DNA from: a virus
IMG/VR virus record: IMGVR_UViG_3300036770_002615
Location: 1-25,763 of that record
Strand: one strand, 5' to 3'
DNA: 25,763 nucleotides
This document shows positions 1-5,105 of the stretch, one piece after another; position 1 is the stretch's first letter, and the number at the start of each line of letters is the position of its first letter. Both the position numbers and the translations under genes were made by a program. The notes under the pieces were generated by a model, which worked only from the letters and a program-made list of their open reading frames with translations, was not told the origin of the DNA and did not search any database.

Positions 1-1
1 C

Positions 2-223
2 AACCTGACCGCTGCTGGTACGGGCACCGTCAAGGTCAACAGCGTGGCTGAAGTCGCTGTATCCAGCACCGTTGCTGGTCTGCCCGCTACCCCGGCTGTC
101 GGGATGCTTACCCGCGTCACTGACGCATCTGCCCCCGCCGTGGGCTCCACTGTTGCCGGTGGTGGCGCTGCCGCTGCCCTGGTGTGGTGGAACGGCAGCA
201 ACTGGACCGTCATCGGAGTTTGA
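2..223 (+). CDS. C-terminal end of a fibre-like structural protein (partial)
   Basis: The window opens inside a reading frame that runs 73 codons to a TGA at 221-223. The visible part is rich in Gly, Ala, Thr and Val and ends in a small aromatic module reading ALVWWNGSNWTVIGV. Similar endings are common at the C-termini of phage fibre and virion-surface proteins, so a structural role is an inference from composition and that ending. The N-terminus lies outside the window, so neither the full length nor the domain that anchors it to the virion can be judged. It lies 5 bp upstream of the next gene, consistent with one operon. Confidence 0.7.
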   Translation, partial: NLTAAGTGTVKVNSVAEVAVSSTVAGLPATPAVGMLTRVTDASAPAVGSTVAGGGAAAALVWWNGSNWTVIGV

Positions 224-228
224 TCATC

Positions 229-633
229 ATGACCCTTGATTCTTTGACCATCACGCTGACCGACACCCGCCTGATCGACGGCTGGGTCGCTGCAGCAAAC
301 GCCAATGGCCTCAGCCCTGAAGCCTTGGCCCTTGACTTTCTGACCACCCAAGGCCGCACTTACGCCGATCTGAACAAGGTTGGCATCATCACGGGTGCAG
401 CGTTCGTGGCACGCTTCACCCCCACCGAGTACGGCGCGATCCTGGCCGCTGCCGAGCAGAACGCTGAAGTTGCTGCCCTGCTGCAGCAGCTGTTTGATTC
501 GCCCCAGGTGGCGCTTGATGATCCCCGGCTGGCTCCAGGTCTTGAGCTATTGGTGCAAGCAGGGTTGCTCGATGCTGGCCGTCCGGCGGAACTGGTGAGC
601 TACACCCGCCCCGAGCCCGAGGTAACGGAATGA
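229..633 (+). CDS. hypothetical phage protein, 134 aa
   Basis: The reading frame is open from a GTG at 184, but I choose ATG 229 because it has a GGAG ribosome site at 215-218 and avoids overlapping the upstream gene. The protein starts MTLDSLTITLTD and looks mainly helical and acidic. Its central part, roughly residues 35-65, contains LDFLTTQGRTYADLNKVG and then FVARFTPTEY, a conserved-looking core that I do not recognise as an enzyme. There is no signal peptide or membrane segment. It sits between fibre-like genes and its stop overlaps an ATG (ATGA at 630-633), so it is probably co-translated with them. A helper or adaptor role for the neighbouring surface proteins is only a guess from position. 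Confidence 0.75.
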   Translation: MTLDSLTITLTDTRLIDGWVAAANANGLSPEALALDFLTTQGRTYADLNKVGIITGAAFVARFTPTEYGAILAAAEQNAEVAALLQQLFDSPQVALDDPRLAPGLELLVQAGLLDAGRPAELVSYTRPEPEVTE

Positions 634-677
634 CAGCCCTCCTAGACAACGACACTAATCGGGAGGCCACACCATGA
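630..677 (+). CDS. 15-codon bridging mini-ORF
   Basis: This frame encodes MTALLDNDTNREATP. Its ATG overlaps the stop of the upstream gene (ATGA 630-633) and its stop overlaps the ATG of the next gene (ATGA 674-677). The strong ribosome site of the next gene, GGGAGG at 661-666, lies inside it. It may serve only to keep ribosomes moving between the two genes (translational coupling). It could also be chance, because it is very short. Confidence 0.3.
   Translation: MTALLDNDTNREATP
661..666 (+). promoter_or_regulatory. ribosome binding site for the gene at 674
   Basis: GGGAGG ends 7 bases before ATG 674 and fixes that start. It lies within the bridging mini-ORF. Confidence 0.75.
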
Positions 678-1459
678 CTCTGGTCTGGCGGCCTGGTTTC
701 ATGTTCGACGCGGACGCCTCCACCTACATCGAGGCAGTAGAAGCCGCTGATGAGGCAGCCTCCCCTGGCATTGGTGCGCTTGAAACCAACACCCGCTACG
801 CCATCAACAACTTCGTGATCGGCTGCAAGCAGGACGGAATCTGGGGTGCCATCAAGGCGAGTTGTATTTTGGCTGGGGCCAGGACCAGGATTGGTGCATT
901 GACGCCACTTGCAGGTGCTACCGGACCGGATTCCTACGGCTTTGTTGATGGCGACTATGATCGTAAGACGGGACTGAAAGGAAACAGGAGTACAAAATAT
1001 TTAGATACAAGGCGCGCTGGAAACGCTGATCCCCAGAATAATGCCCACGCCGCAGCTTATGCAACTTCGGCGGATACGGGAGCGGGAGCTATTTATATCG
1101 GTACCAGGGCCGGGGTAAATGGGGCAACAAATTTCGGTAAAAATACCGTCTCAGAAGTATTCTTCAGGTCTCAATCAAGTACTGCTGCCATCGTAGCCTC
1201 ACCCGGTGTTGGGTTTATTGGGGTTTCAAGGTCGCAATCCGCCTCTTACGAGTACAGGCTAGATAAAAAACTTGGATCAGCCCTTGCGGCAAGCCAGACC
1301 CCTGATTCCAATAACTTTGCCGTGTTTGCCTTTAGTAATCCTGTCGCATTTACTGACGCCCGCCTCTCCTTCTACTCCATCGGCGAAGCCCTAGACCTCG
1401 CCGCCCTCGATGGTCGCGTGACCGACCTGATGACCGCTATCGGAGCAGCAATACCATGA
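674..1459 (+). CDS. putative receptor-binding/virion surface protein, paralogue A (261 aa)
   Basis: The protein has a conserved N-terminal part of about 100 residues: DADASTYIEAVEAADEAASPGIG, then INNFVIGCKQDGIWGAIKASC, then ILAGARTRIGAL and DYDRKTGLKG (quoted here in pieces). The gene at 1506 shares all of these blocks. The C-terminal half, about residues 110-235, is different in the two copies, Ser/Thr/Gly-rich and probably beta-rich. It ends with the tag GRVTDLMTAIGAAIP. I know this layout from uncharacterised proteins encoded near phage fibre genes; I cannot name a function. A conserved mounting part with a variable distal part fits a receptor-binding or decoration protein. Bases 980-1350, coding the variable half, look more AT-rich than the flanks. 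Confidence 0.75.
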   Translation: MTLVWRPGFMFDADASTYIEAVEAADEAASPGIGALETNTRYAINNFVIGCKQDGIWGAIKASCILAGARTRIGALTPLAGATGPDSYGFVDGDYDRKTGLKGNRSTKYLDTRRAGNADPQNNAHAAAYATSADTGAGAIYIGTRAGVNGATNFGKNTVSEVFFRSQSSTAAIVASPGVGFIGVSRSQSASYEYRLDKKLGSALAASQTPDSNNFAVFAFSNPVAFTDARLSFYSIGEALDLAALDGRVTDLMTAIGAAIP

Positions 1460-1509
1460 CCCAGCCACAATTCTGTAACTCTTCTAGTGCTGCGGAGGTG
1501 ATGCGATGA
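1456..1509 (+). CDS. 17-codon bridging mini-ORF
   Basis: This frame encodes MTQPQFCNSSSAAEVMR. It begins in an ATGA overlap with the upstream stop (1456-1459) and ends in an ATGA overlap with the next start (1506-1509). This is the same arrangement as at 630-677. The downstream ribosome site lies inside it. It may be a coupling device rather than a functional peptide, or chance. Confidence 0.28.
   Translation: MTQPQFCNSSSAAEVMR
1494..1502 (+). promoter_or_regulatory. strong Shine-Dalgarno for the gene at 1506
   Basis: GGAGGTGAT is nearly a full complement of the 16S rRNA 3' end and lies directly before ATG 1506. It overlaps another ATG at 1501, which is in a different frame and not used. 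Confidence 0.75.
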
Positions 1510-2315
1510 CGATCTATGTGCCGGGGAAGTTGACGCTGCGGCAGACCTACATCGGCGTGGATGATCCCGATGCAGCGGACTACATCGCTGCGGTTGAGGC
1601 TGCTGATGAGATCGCGTCCCCTGGTATCGGCGGCCTGGAGACTGCCACCAAGGTCGCTATCCACAGCTTCGTCAAAGGCTGCAAGGCTGATGGGATTTGG
1701 CCTGCGATTAAGGCGAGTTGTATTTTGGCTGGTGCTAAGACACTGGCTGGTGCGCTGGTGCCGTTGGCAGGGACTGCACCGACTAACTACAACTTCGTTG
1801 CCGGGGATTACAACCGAAGGACAGGATTAAAGGGCGGCTCGGGACCAAAGTATTTAAGAGTTACTGGTGTGCATGCTGCTTCTAATCCGAGTCGTCACGG
1901 ATATATCAGATGTACTGAAGCTACCTCGGCAGGTGCAAACTATAGTGCGTTGATGGGAGACGACGGGAATGGCCCCGGCGAGATACTGCGCAATGCTTCT
2001 TCTACTTCTTTCTTAATTCGCCCATGGGGAGGCAGCTCTGCGCGGTCACTCACAAACGGACTGGGCGGATTAGGCATTGCACGAGCAACCAGTCCTGAGG
2101 GAGTTCAGTTTACAACGACTACTGGTCTAAATACAATTTCTGCCACCTATGTTAGCGCAGGTACTGGTATGACCATCTTTGCGAGAAATTCTTCGGGCGC
2201 TGAAAATACCGATCCGCGCATTGCTTTTTTCTCGGCCGGTCAGTTTCTTAATTTAATCATCCTTGACTCTCGCGTAACCGACCTGATCAACGCCTTTGGA
2301 GCAGCAATCTCATGA
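1506..2315 (+). CDS. putative receptor-binding/virion surface protein, paralogue B (269 aa)
   Basis: This is a tandem paralogue of the gene at 674. The shared blocks are DAADYIAAVEAADEIASPGIG, HSFVKGCKADGIWPAIKASC, ILAGAKTLAGALVPLAG and DYNRRTGLKG (given in pieces). A 23-bp stretch is identical between the copies (854-876 and 1710-1732). From about residue 115 on the two proteins diverge, then converge again at the very end, here SRVTDLINAFGAAIS. The divergent half is Ser/Gly/Thr-rich and its DNA (about 1830-2250) is visibly AT-richer. No signal peptide or catalytic motif is seen. Two copies with different distal halves suggest alternative or additive binding specificities. That is an inference; the family itself is uncharacterised as far as I know. 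Confidence 0.78.
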   Translation: MTIYVPGKLTLRQTYIGVDDPDAADYIAAVEAADEIASPGIGGLETATKVAIHSFVKGCKADGIWPAIKASCILAGAKTLAGALVPLAGTAPTNYNFVAGDYNRRTGLKGGSGPKYLRVTGVHAASNPSRHGYIRCTEATSAGANYSALMGDDGNGPGEILRNASSTSFLIRPWGGSSARSLTNGLGGLGIARATSPEGVQFTTTTGLNTISATYVSAGTGMTIFARNSSGAENTDPRIAFFSAGQFLNLIILDSRVTDLINAFGAAIS

Positions 2316-2399
2316 CCTGGACCATCACCCCCACGAACCTGCTGCCGGATGACGCGGATGCCGTGGCCTACATCGCGGCCGACCTGATCAACGCCTTTG
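2278..2399 (+). repeat. 21-bp direct repeat flanking the deletion-derivative gene
   Basis: Positions 2278-2298 and 2379-2399 are identical over 21 bp, beginning CCGACCTGATCAACG and ending CCTTTG. Both encode the DLINAF part of the C-terminal tag. The copies are 101 bp apart, a plausible substrate for recombination between cassettes. Confidence 0.85.
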
Positions 2400-2416
2400 A
2401 AGCTGCTATCCCATGA
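2312..2416 (+). CDS. 34-codon internal-deletion derivative of the paralogue family
   Basis: The frame starts MTWTITPTNLLPDDADAVAY, matching the N-terminal pattern (DDPDAADYIA in paralogue B), then passes directly to ADLINAFEAAIP, matching the C-terminal tag. The roughly 220 residues between are missing and the reading frame stays intact. It begins and ends in ATGA overlaps (2312-2315 and 2413-2416), exactly like its full-length relatives. It may be a relic of cassette deletion, a landing site for new cassettes, or a real micro-protein made of anchor plus tag. I favour a relic that is still translated for coupling. Confidence 0.55.
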   Translation: MTWTITPTNLLPDDADAVAYIAADLINAFEAAIP

Positions 2417-2652
2417 CACAAGAAGACACTGCCAAGGCCCTGAAACTTCTCACGGACACCGAGGCGCTCACTGGCACAGACCTCTCGACCATTCGATGGG
2501 CCGTTCAGCGTCACGCTGACGTGATGGCCGCTGGACAGGACGCGCACACTACGAGAGCTGAGCAACGCTTAGTTCCTGGCACTACTGGTCCTAAGGAAGC
2601 CCCAAACACCGTAGACACCCACATTACTAATCCTTGGAGGATCGAACGATGA
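2413..2652 (+). CDS. hypothetical small hydrophilic protein, 79 aa
   Basis: The protein starts MTQEDTAKALKLLTDTEALT. It appears helical and charged for about 45 residues, then ends in a low-complexity, polar, proline-containing tail. No domain is recognised. It is linked by ATGA overlaps to the mini-gene before it and to the LamG gene after it. Its 3' end carries the ribosome site of the LamG gene. It is probably a small partner of the surface proteins; there is no direct evidence of function. Confidence 0.55.
   Translation: MTQEDTAKALKLLTDTEALTGTDLSTIRWAVQRHADVMAAGQDAHTTRAEQRLVPGTTGPKEAPNTVDTHITNPWRIER
2636..2640 (+). promoter_or_regulatory. ribosome binding site deciding the LamG start
   Basis: GGAGG lies 8 bases before ATG 2649. 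An earlier in-frame TTG at 2634 overlaps this site and so is not a sensible start. Confidence 0.75.
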
Positions 2653-3314
2653 GTTGGAGAATTAGCGGCAAAGAGCGTGATCACGACTTCACTAGCGTGT
2701 CCCTGCTGCTTCACGGCAACGGGACTAACGGCAGCACCACGATCACCGATAGCAGCCCTACACCTAAGACGGTGACGGCGGTGGGTAACGCGCAGATCAG
2801 CACGGCGCAAAGCAAGTTTGGTGGTGGCAGTATTGCGTTTGATGGAACCGGTGATTATCTAAGCCTTCCCGAAAGCAATGGGTTTACTTTTGGCACGGGG
2901 GACTTTACGATTGAGCTTTTTTTTAGAGCGTCTTCGATCCGCACACAGGCTCTATATCATTCGGGATTGGTAGCCGGGCCGATATTGTACTTGACAAACG
3001 ATGTGAAAGCCGCTTGGTTCTTTAGTGGTACCAACAGGGTAATTAGCGGACCTGGTTCTTATGCAATAAACACTTGGCACCACGCAGCGCTTACAAGAAG
3101 TGGGTCAAGCACTCGTTTGTTCATTGATGGAAGCCAAGTTGGCAGTGTATTTGTTGATAGCAGCAATTACACGTCTTCCATGCCAAGGGTCGGAGCCAGC
3201 TATGACTCCGCTCTGCCGTTTGATGGCTACATCGACGAATTCCGCATCACCAAAGGCATCGCCCGCTACACCGCCAACTTCACCCCACCCACCGCACCGT
3301 TCCCGGACATCTGA
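2649..3314 (+). CDS. LamG/concanavalin-A-like lectin-fold protein (221 aa)
   Basis: The start is ATG 2649, set by GGAGG at 2636-2640. After about 20 residues the protein is a single LamG-like jellyroll domain: SLLLHGNGTNGST near residue 20, FGGGSIAFDGTGDYL near 60, FTFGTGDFTIELFFR near 80, WHHAALTRSGSSTRLFIDG near 145, and the typical ending DGYIDEFRITKGIARY. This family binds glycans or proteins and is common in phage fibre and surface proteins. It has no signal peptide and no catalytic site. It follows the paralogue pair in the same ATGA chain, so it probably contributes to host-surface recognition. Its middle DNA is AT-richer than the flanks, suggesting recent exchange. Confidence 0.85.
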   Translation: MSWRISGKERDHDFTSVSLLLHGNGTNGSTTITDSSPTPKTVTAVGNAQISTAQSKFGGGSIAFDGTGDYLSLPESNGFTFGTGDFTIELFFRASSIRTQALYHSGLVAGPILYLTNDVKAAWFFSGTNRVISGPGSYAINTWHHAALTRSGSSTRLFIDGSQVGSVFVDSSNYTSSMPRVGASYDSALPFDGYIDEFRITKGIARYTANFTPPTAPFPDI

Positions 3315-3376
3315 GCTTGTGCCCAGTAGTTGCAGTGACTTTGACGGTTGACCACCACTCGTAGACACGGCCTCTA

Positions 3377-3445
3377 ATGATCGCATTGCCCATGGATACC
3401 CGCGTCACGGCCCTAGTGAACGCCCTGGCGGCTGCTATCCCATAA
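3377..3445 (+). pseudogene. 22-codon remnant carrying the conserved C-terminal tag
   Basis: A short frame (stop upstream at 3362-3364) encodes MIALP followed by MDTRVTALVNALAAAIP. This aligns without gaps to the last 20 residues of paralogue B (LIILDSRVTDLINAFGAAIS). No good ribosome site precedes it. It is most simply the 3' end of another, lost member of the family; a translated micro-peptide cannot be excluded. It lies in the otherwise empty 3315-3449 gap. Confidence 0.55.
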
Positions 3446-3449
3446 CACC

Positions 3450-4022
3450 ATGATTGCCAAATCCGTCTTAGCCCTACTCCTAGCGTTCACCAACTGGGAC
3501 GCCATCACAACCACCGGCACCTCAGCTCGCATTGATCGCACCGATGGCGTAGTGCTGCAGATTCGCACCAGCAACCCTGGTGATCACCTCAGCGGGCTGA
3601 AGATGACAACCGCTAGCCCACGCAAGCGCGAGCAGGATCCACGCAAGGCGGTGACGGGCTACTACCTGGATCGGGGCATCTTCACCCGGTGGCGGTTCAT
3701 CGGCAGCAAAGGGTCCGACACGCTGGAGTTCGGCCCGCAGGGACACATCATCAGCAAGCAATCTGGTGGGGTGGTGGACTTCAAGCGGGACACCGCCCCG
3801 GATCGCTTCACGTTCACCAACCGGATTGACGTGGCCAAGTGCTCCGAGAAGCACGGCTTCCAGTGCCACCCCCTCAACCACCTGCAGCGGGTGGTGATCC
3901 GCAACTTCGGGCGAGAGGACGTGATCGACCTGCAGGGCAAGCTCTACCGCTACGCCGACGCGAAGAGTGGCGTGCTGCCCGGTGTGCCGGTGGATCGGCT
4001 GCGGGTGGAGCTAATGCCGTGA
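3450..4022 (+). CDS. hypothetical protein with hydrophobic N-terminus (190 aa)
   Basis: The first residues are MIAKSVLALLLAF followed by a polar stretch, which looks like a short signal peptide or membrane anchor. The remainder is soluble, with many charged residues and possible beta strands, for example GIFTRWRFIGSKGSDTLEFG near residue 75. Two cysteines lie at KCSEKHGFQCHP near residue 130. I do not recognise the family. A secreted or membrane-inserted phage protein near receptor-binding genes could alter the host surface (for example superinfection exclusion), but nothing shows that here. Its stop overlaps a GTG start (GTGA 4019-4022). Confidence 0.7.
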   Translation: MIAKSVLALLLAFTNWDAITTTGTSARIDRTDGVVLQIRTSNPGDHLSGLKMTTASPRKREQDPRKAVTGYYLDRGIFTRWRFIGSKGSDTLEFGPQGHIISKQSGGVVDFKRDTAPDRFTFTNRIDVAKCSEKHGFQCHPLNHLQRVVIRNFGREDVIDLQGKLYRYADAKSGVLPGVPVDRLRVELMP

Positions 4023-4138
4023 TTCTCCCGGCTGCCGTCTTCGACGCCCTGCTGGTGCGTCTGTGCCGCCCCGGCCGGTACTGCCCCCGCGTGGCCCGCG
4101 TGCTCAGCAAGCCTGCGCCATGGGAGCGCAGCGCCTAA
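4019..4138 (+). CDS. small hypothetical protein, 39 aa
   Basis: A GTG at 4019 overlaps the upstream stop (GTGA) and opens a 39-codon frame. It starts MILPAAVFDALLVRLCRPGR and is followed by a basic, proline-containing tail. The Arg- and Cys-containing composition is unusual. The evidence is only the coupled start and the fact that the frame ends 11 bp before a strong hairpin. It could be chance coding. Confidence 0.4.
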   Translation: MILPAAVFDALLVRLCRPGRYCPRVARVLSKPAPWERSA

Positions 4139-4149
4139 CATGACTCCAG

Positions 4150-4169
4150 CCCGGCAGCCTGCTGTCGGG
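4150..4169 (+). terminator. 8-bp hairpin after the small ORF, possible terminator
   Basis: CCCGGCAG (4150-4157) pairs with CTGTCGGG (4162-4169) across a CCTG loop, with one G-U pair. There is no U-tract after it, so it may be an RNA structural element or a 3'-end protector rather than an intrinsic terminator. Confidence 0.45.
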
Positions 4170-4249
4170 TCTCGATGCATGGACCGGAAACTTCCAGTCG
4201 CCGCGTCGAGCTAAGTCCTGGGTTTCCAGGCCGGGGGATTGATCACCCT

Positions 4250-4269
4250 CGCCAGTTGATCCACTGGTG
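4250..4269 (+). other. 7-bp hairpin in the structured interval
   Basis: CGCCAGT (4250-4256) pairs with ACTGGTG (4263-4269) around a six-base loop, with one G-U pair. It lies inside a possible long-range GGGGG/CCCCC stem (4233-4237 with 4310-4314). Confidence 0.45.
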
Positions 4270-4351
4270 CGCCCTCGACCCATTCGGCAAGCGCGACGGA
4301 TCAGCAACACCCCCTAAGCCTCTCCACGGAAGCTCAAACCTGGGGGTCGCT

Positions 4352-4423
4352 GGGTCGGTAGCCCAATGCAGAGGCAGCCGAGACAATCGGAACTCAGTGC
4401 TGGTTCAAGCCCAGCCCGGCCCC
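4352..4423 (+). tRNA. tRNA-like element, probably degenerate
   Basis: The acceptor arms GGGTCGG (4352-4358) and CCGGCCC (4416-4422) pair over all 7 positions with one G-U. TA follows the 5' arm, as in tRNAs. A D-like arm has GCC (4361-4363) paired with GGC (4373-4375). The T arm is canonical: GCTGG (4399-4403), loop TTCAAGC, CCAGC (4411-4415). The anticodon arm is aberrant: CCGA (4378-4381) pairs with TCGG (4387-4390) around only five bases, GACAA, with no U33 and no seven-base loop. The D loop lacks the GG pair. CCA is not encoded. I read it as a decayed tRNA or a tRNA-mimicking RNA, not a normal decoder. Confidence 0.5.
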
Positions 4424-4468
4424 TTGAAGAGTCAGCCTGCGTATGTTGAGGCCTTACACTCCGGCTAA

Positions 4469-4490
4469 CCTAGAATCGGACTAGGTGGAG
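4469..4490 (+). promoter_or_regulatory. hairpin abutting the Shine-Dalgarno of the gene at 4501
   Basis: CCTAG (4469-4473) and CTAGG (4481-4485) can pair around seven bases. The GGTGGAG ribosome site (4484-4490) overlaps the 3' arm and lies 10 bases before TTG 4501. Folding could limit initiation; this is an inference. Confidence 0.4.
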
Positions 4491-4500
4491 CGCGCTTACC

Positions 4501-5103
4501 TTGATTTACCCAGCTAGTTACGACATTACGCTTTTACAGAACGCGACGTGGAGCACCTCCCTGCGCGTGACGGAAGAGCGCCAAACGCTTGAATCTGTAG
4601 TCGTAGCTGCGGGAGCAGTGACGTTTACTGCGGATTGCCATGGCCTCGTCGTCGGTGATGCAGTTGTCATCACAGCTGCTGCGGTTGAGGGGCAGGAGCT
4701 GGAAGTGCCCTGCGGTATGGCGCTGAATACGGTGTACTACGTCATTGCATCCGGATTAACCGCAAGTGCGTTCAAGCTCTCCGCAACGAGTGGTGGGTCC
4801 GAACTGACTGTGACGGGTAGTGCTGTGGGGCAGTTTTACGTTGCAAAACCCACAGATTTAACGGGCTATAGCGTAGACGCAGACATCTACGGCTTGGTTA
4901 CTAACCAAGAAGAAGCAACTATGGTATGCACAATCGAGGATGCCACAGCCGGTGTTGTATCTCTTGAAGTACCGCCCGCGACGTCTGCATCGTTGGAGCC
5001 CGGCCGGTATGGCTACGACGTTAGTTTTACCGCCGCAGGCGGCACCCGCTACTATTTTTTGAAAGGCGTCGCCACGGTTGAGCGCACCTACTCTCGGAGC
5101 TGA
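4501..5103 (+). CDS. beta-sandwich (BppU/Ig-like) phage structural protein with inserted domain (200 aa)
   Basis: The start is a TTG, chosen because GGTGGAG lies 10 bases upstream and no ATG or GTG fits better. The frame around the insert reads YPASYDITLLQNATWSTSLRV (in pieces YPASYDIT, WSTSLRV), then KPTDLTGYSVDADIYG, EATMVCTIED, GRYGYDVSFTAAGG and FLKGVATVERTYS. This is the pattern of the small beta-sandwich phage proteins related to baseplate/fibre adaptors. Between residues about 30 and 118 an extra module is inserted, with HGLVVGDAVVITAA and NTVYYVIASGLTASAFKLSA, a motif seen in other phage structural proteins. It precedes a fibre gene by 2 bp, so it may connect that fibre to the virion. 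Confidence 0.7.
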   Translation: MIYPASYDITLLQNATWSTSLRVTEERQTLESVVVAAGAVTFTADCHGLVVGDAVVITAAAVEGQELEVPCGMALNTVYYVIASGLTASAFKLSATSGGSELTVTGSAVGQFYVAKPTDLTGYSVDADIYGLVTNQEEATMVCTIEDATAGVVSLEVPPATSASLEPGRYGYDVSFTAAGGTRYYFLKGVATVERTYSRS

Positions 5104-5105
5104 TC

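Larger units (their letters stand above)
4139..4500 (+). other. 362-bp noncoding, highly structured interval
   Basis: No convincing gene lies here; the open frame at 4175-4468 has no ribosome site and an implausible composition. By eye the RNA could form hairpins at 4150-4169, 4217-4230 and 4250-4269, a long-range GGGGG/CCCCC pairing (4233-4237 with 4310-4314) enclosing the third hairpin, a tRNA-like cloverleaf at 4352-4423, and a hairpin at 4469-4485 touching the next ribosome site. I see no clear sigma-70-type promoter. Confidence 0.6.

Noticed and set aside
4424-4447. Promoter after the tRNA-like element (TTGAAG and TATGTT)
   Set aside because: The spacer is 12 bases and both boxes match poorly.
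4175-4468. 97-codon + strand frame in the structured interval
   Set aside because: No ribosome site, a composition unlike the neighbours, and full overlap with the tRNA-like fold and hairpins; treated as noncoding.
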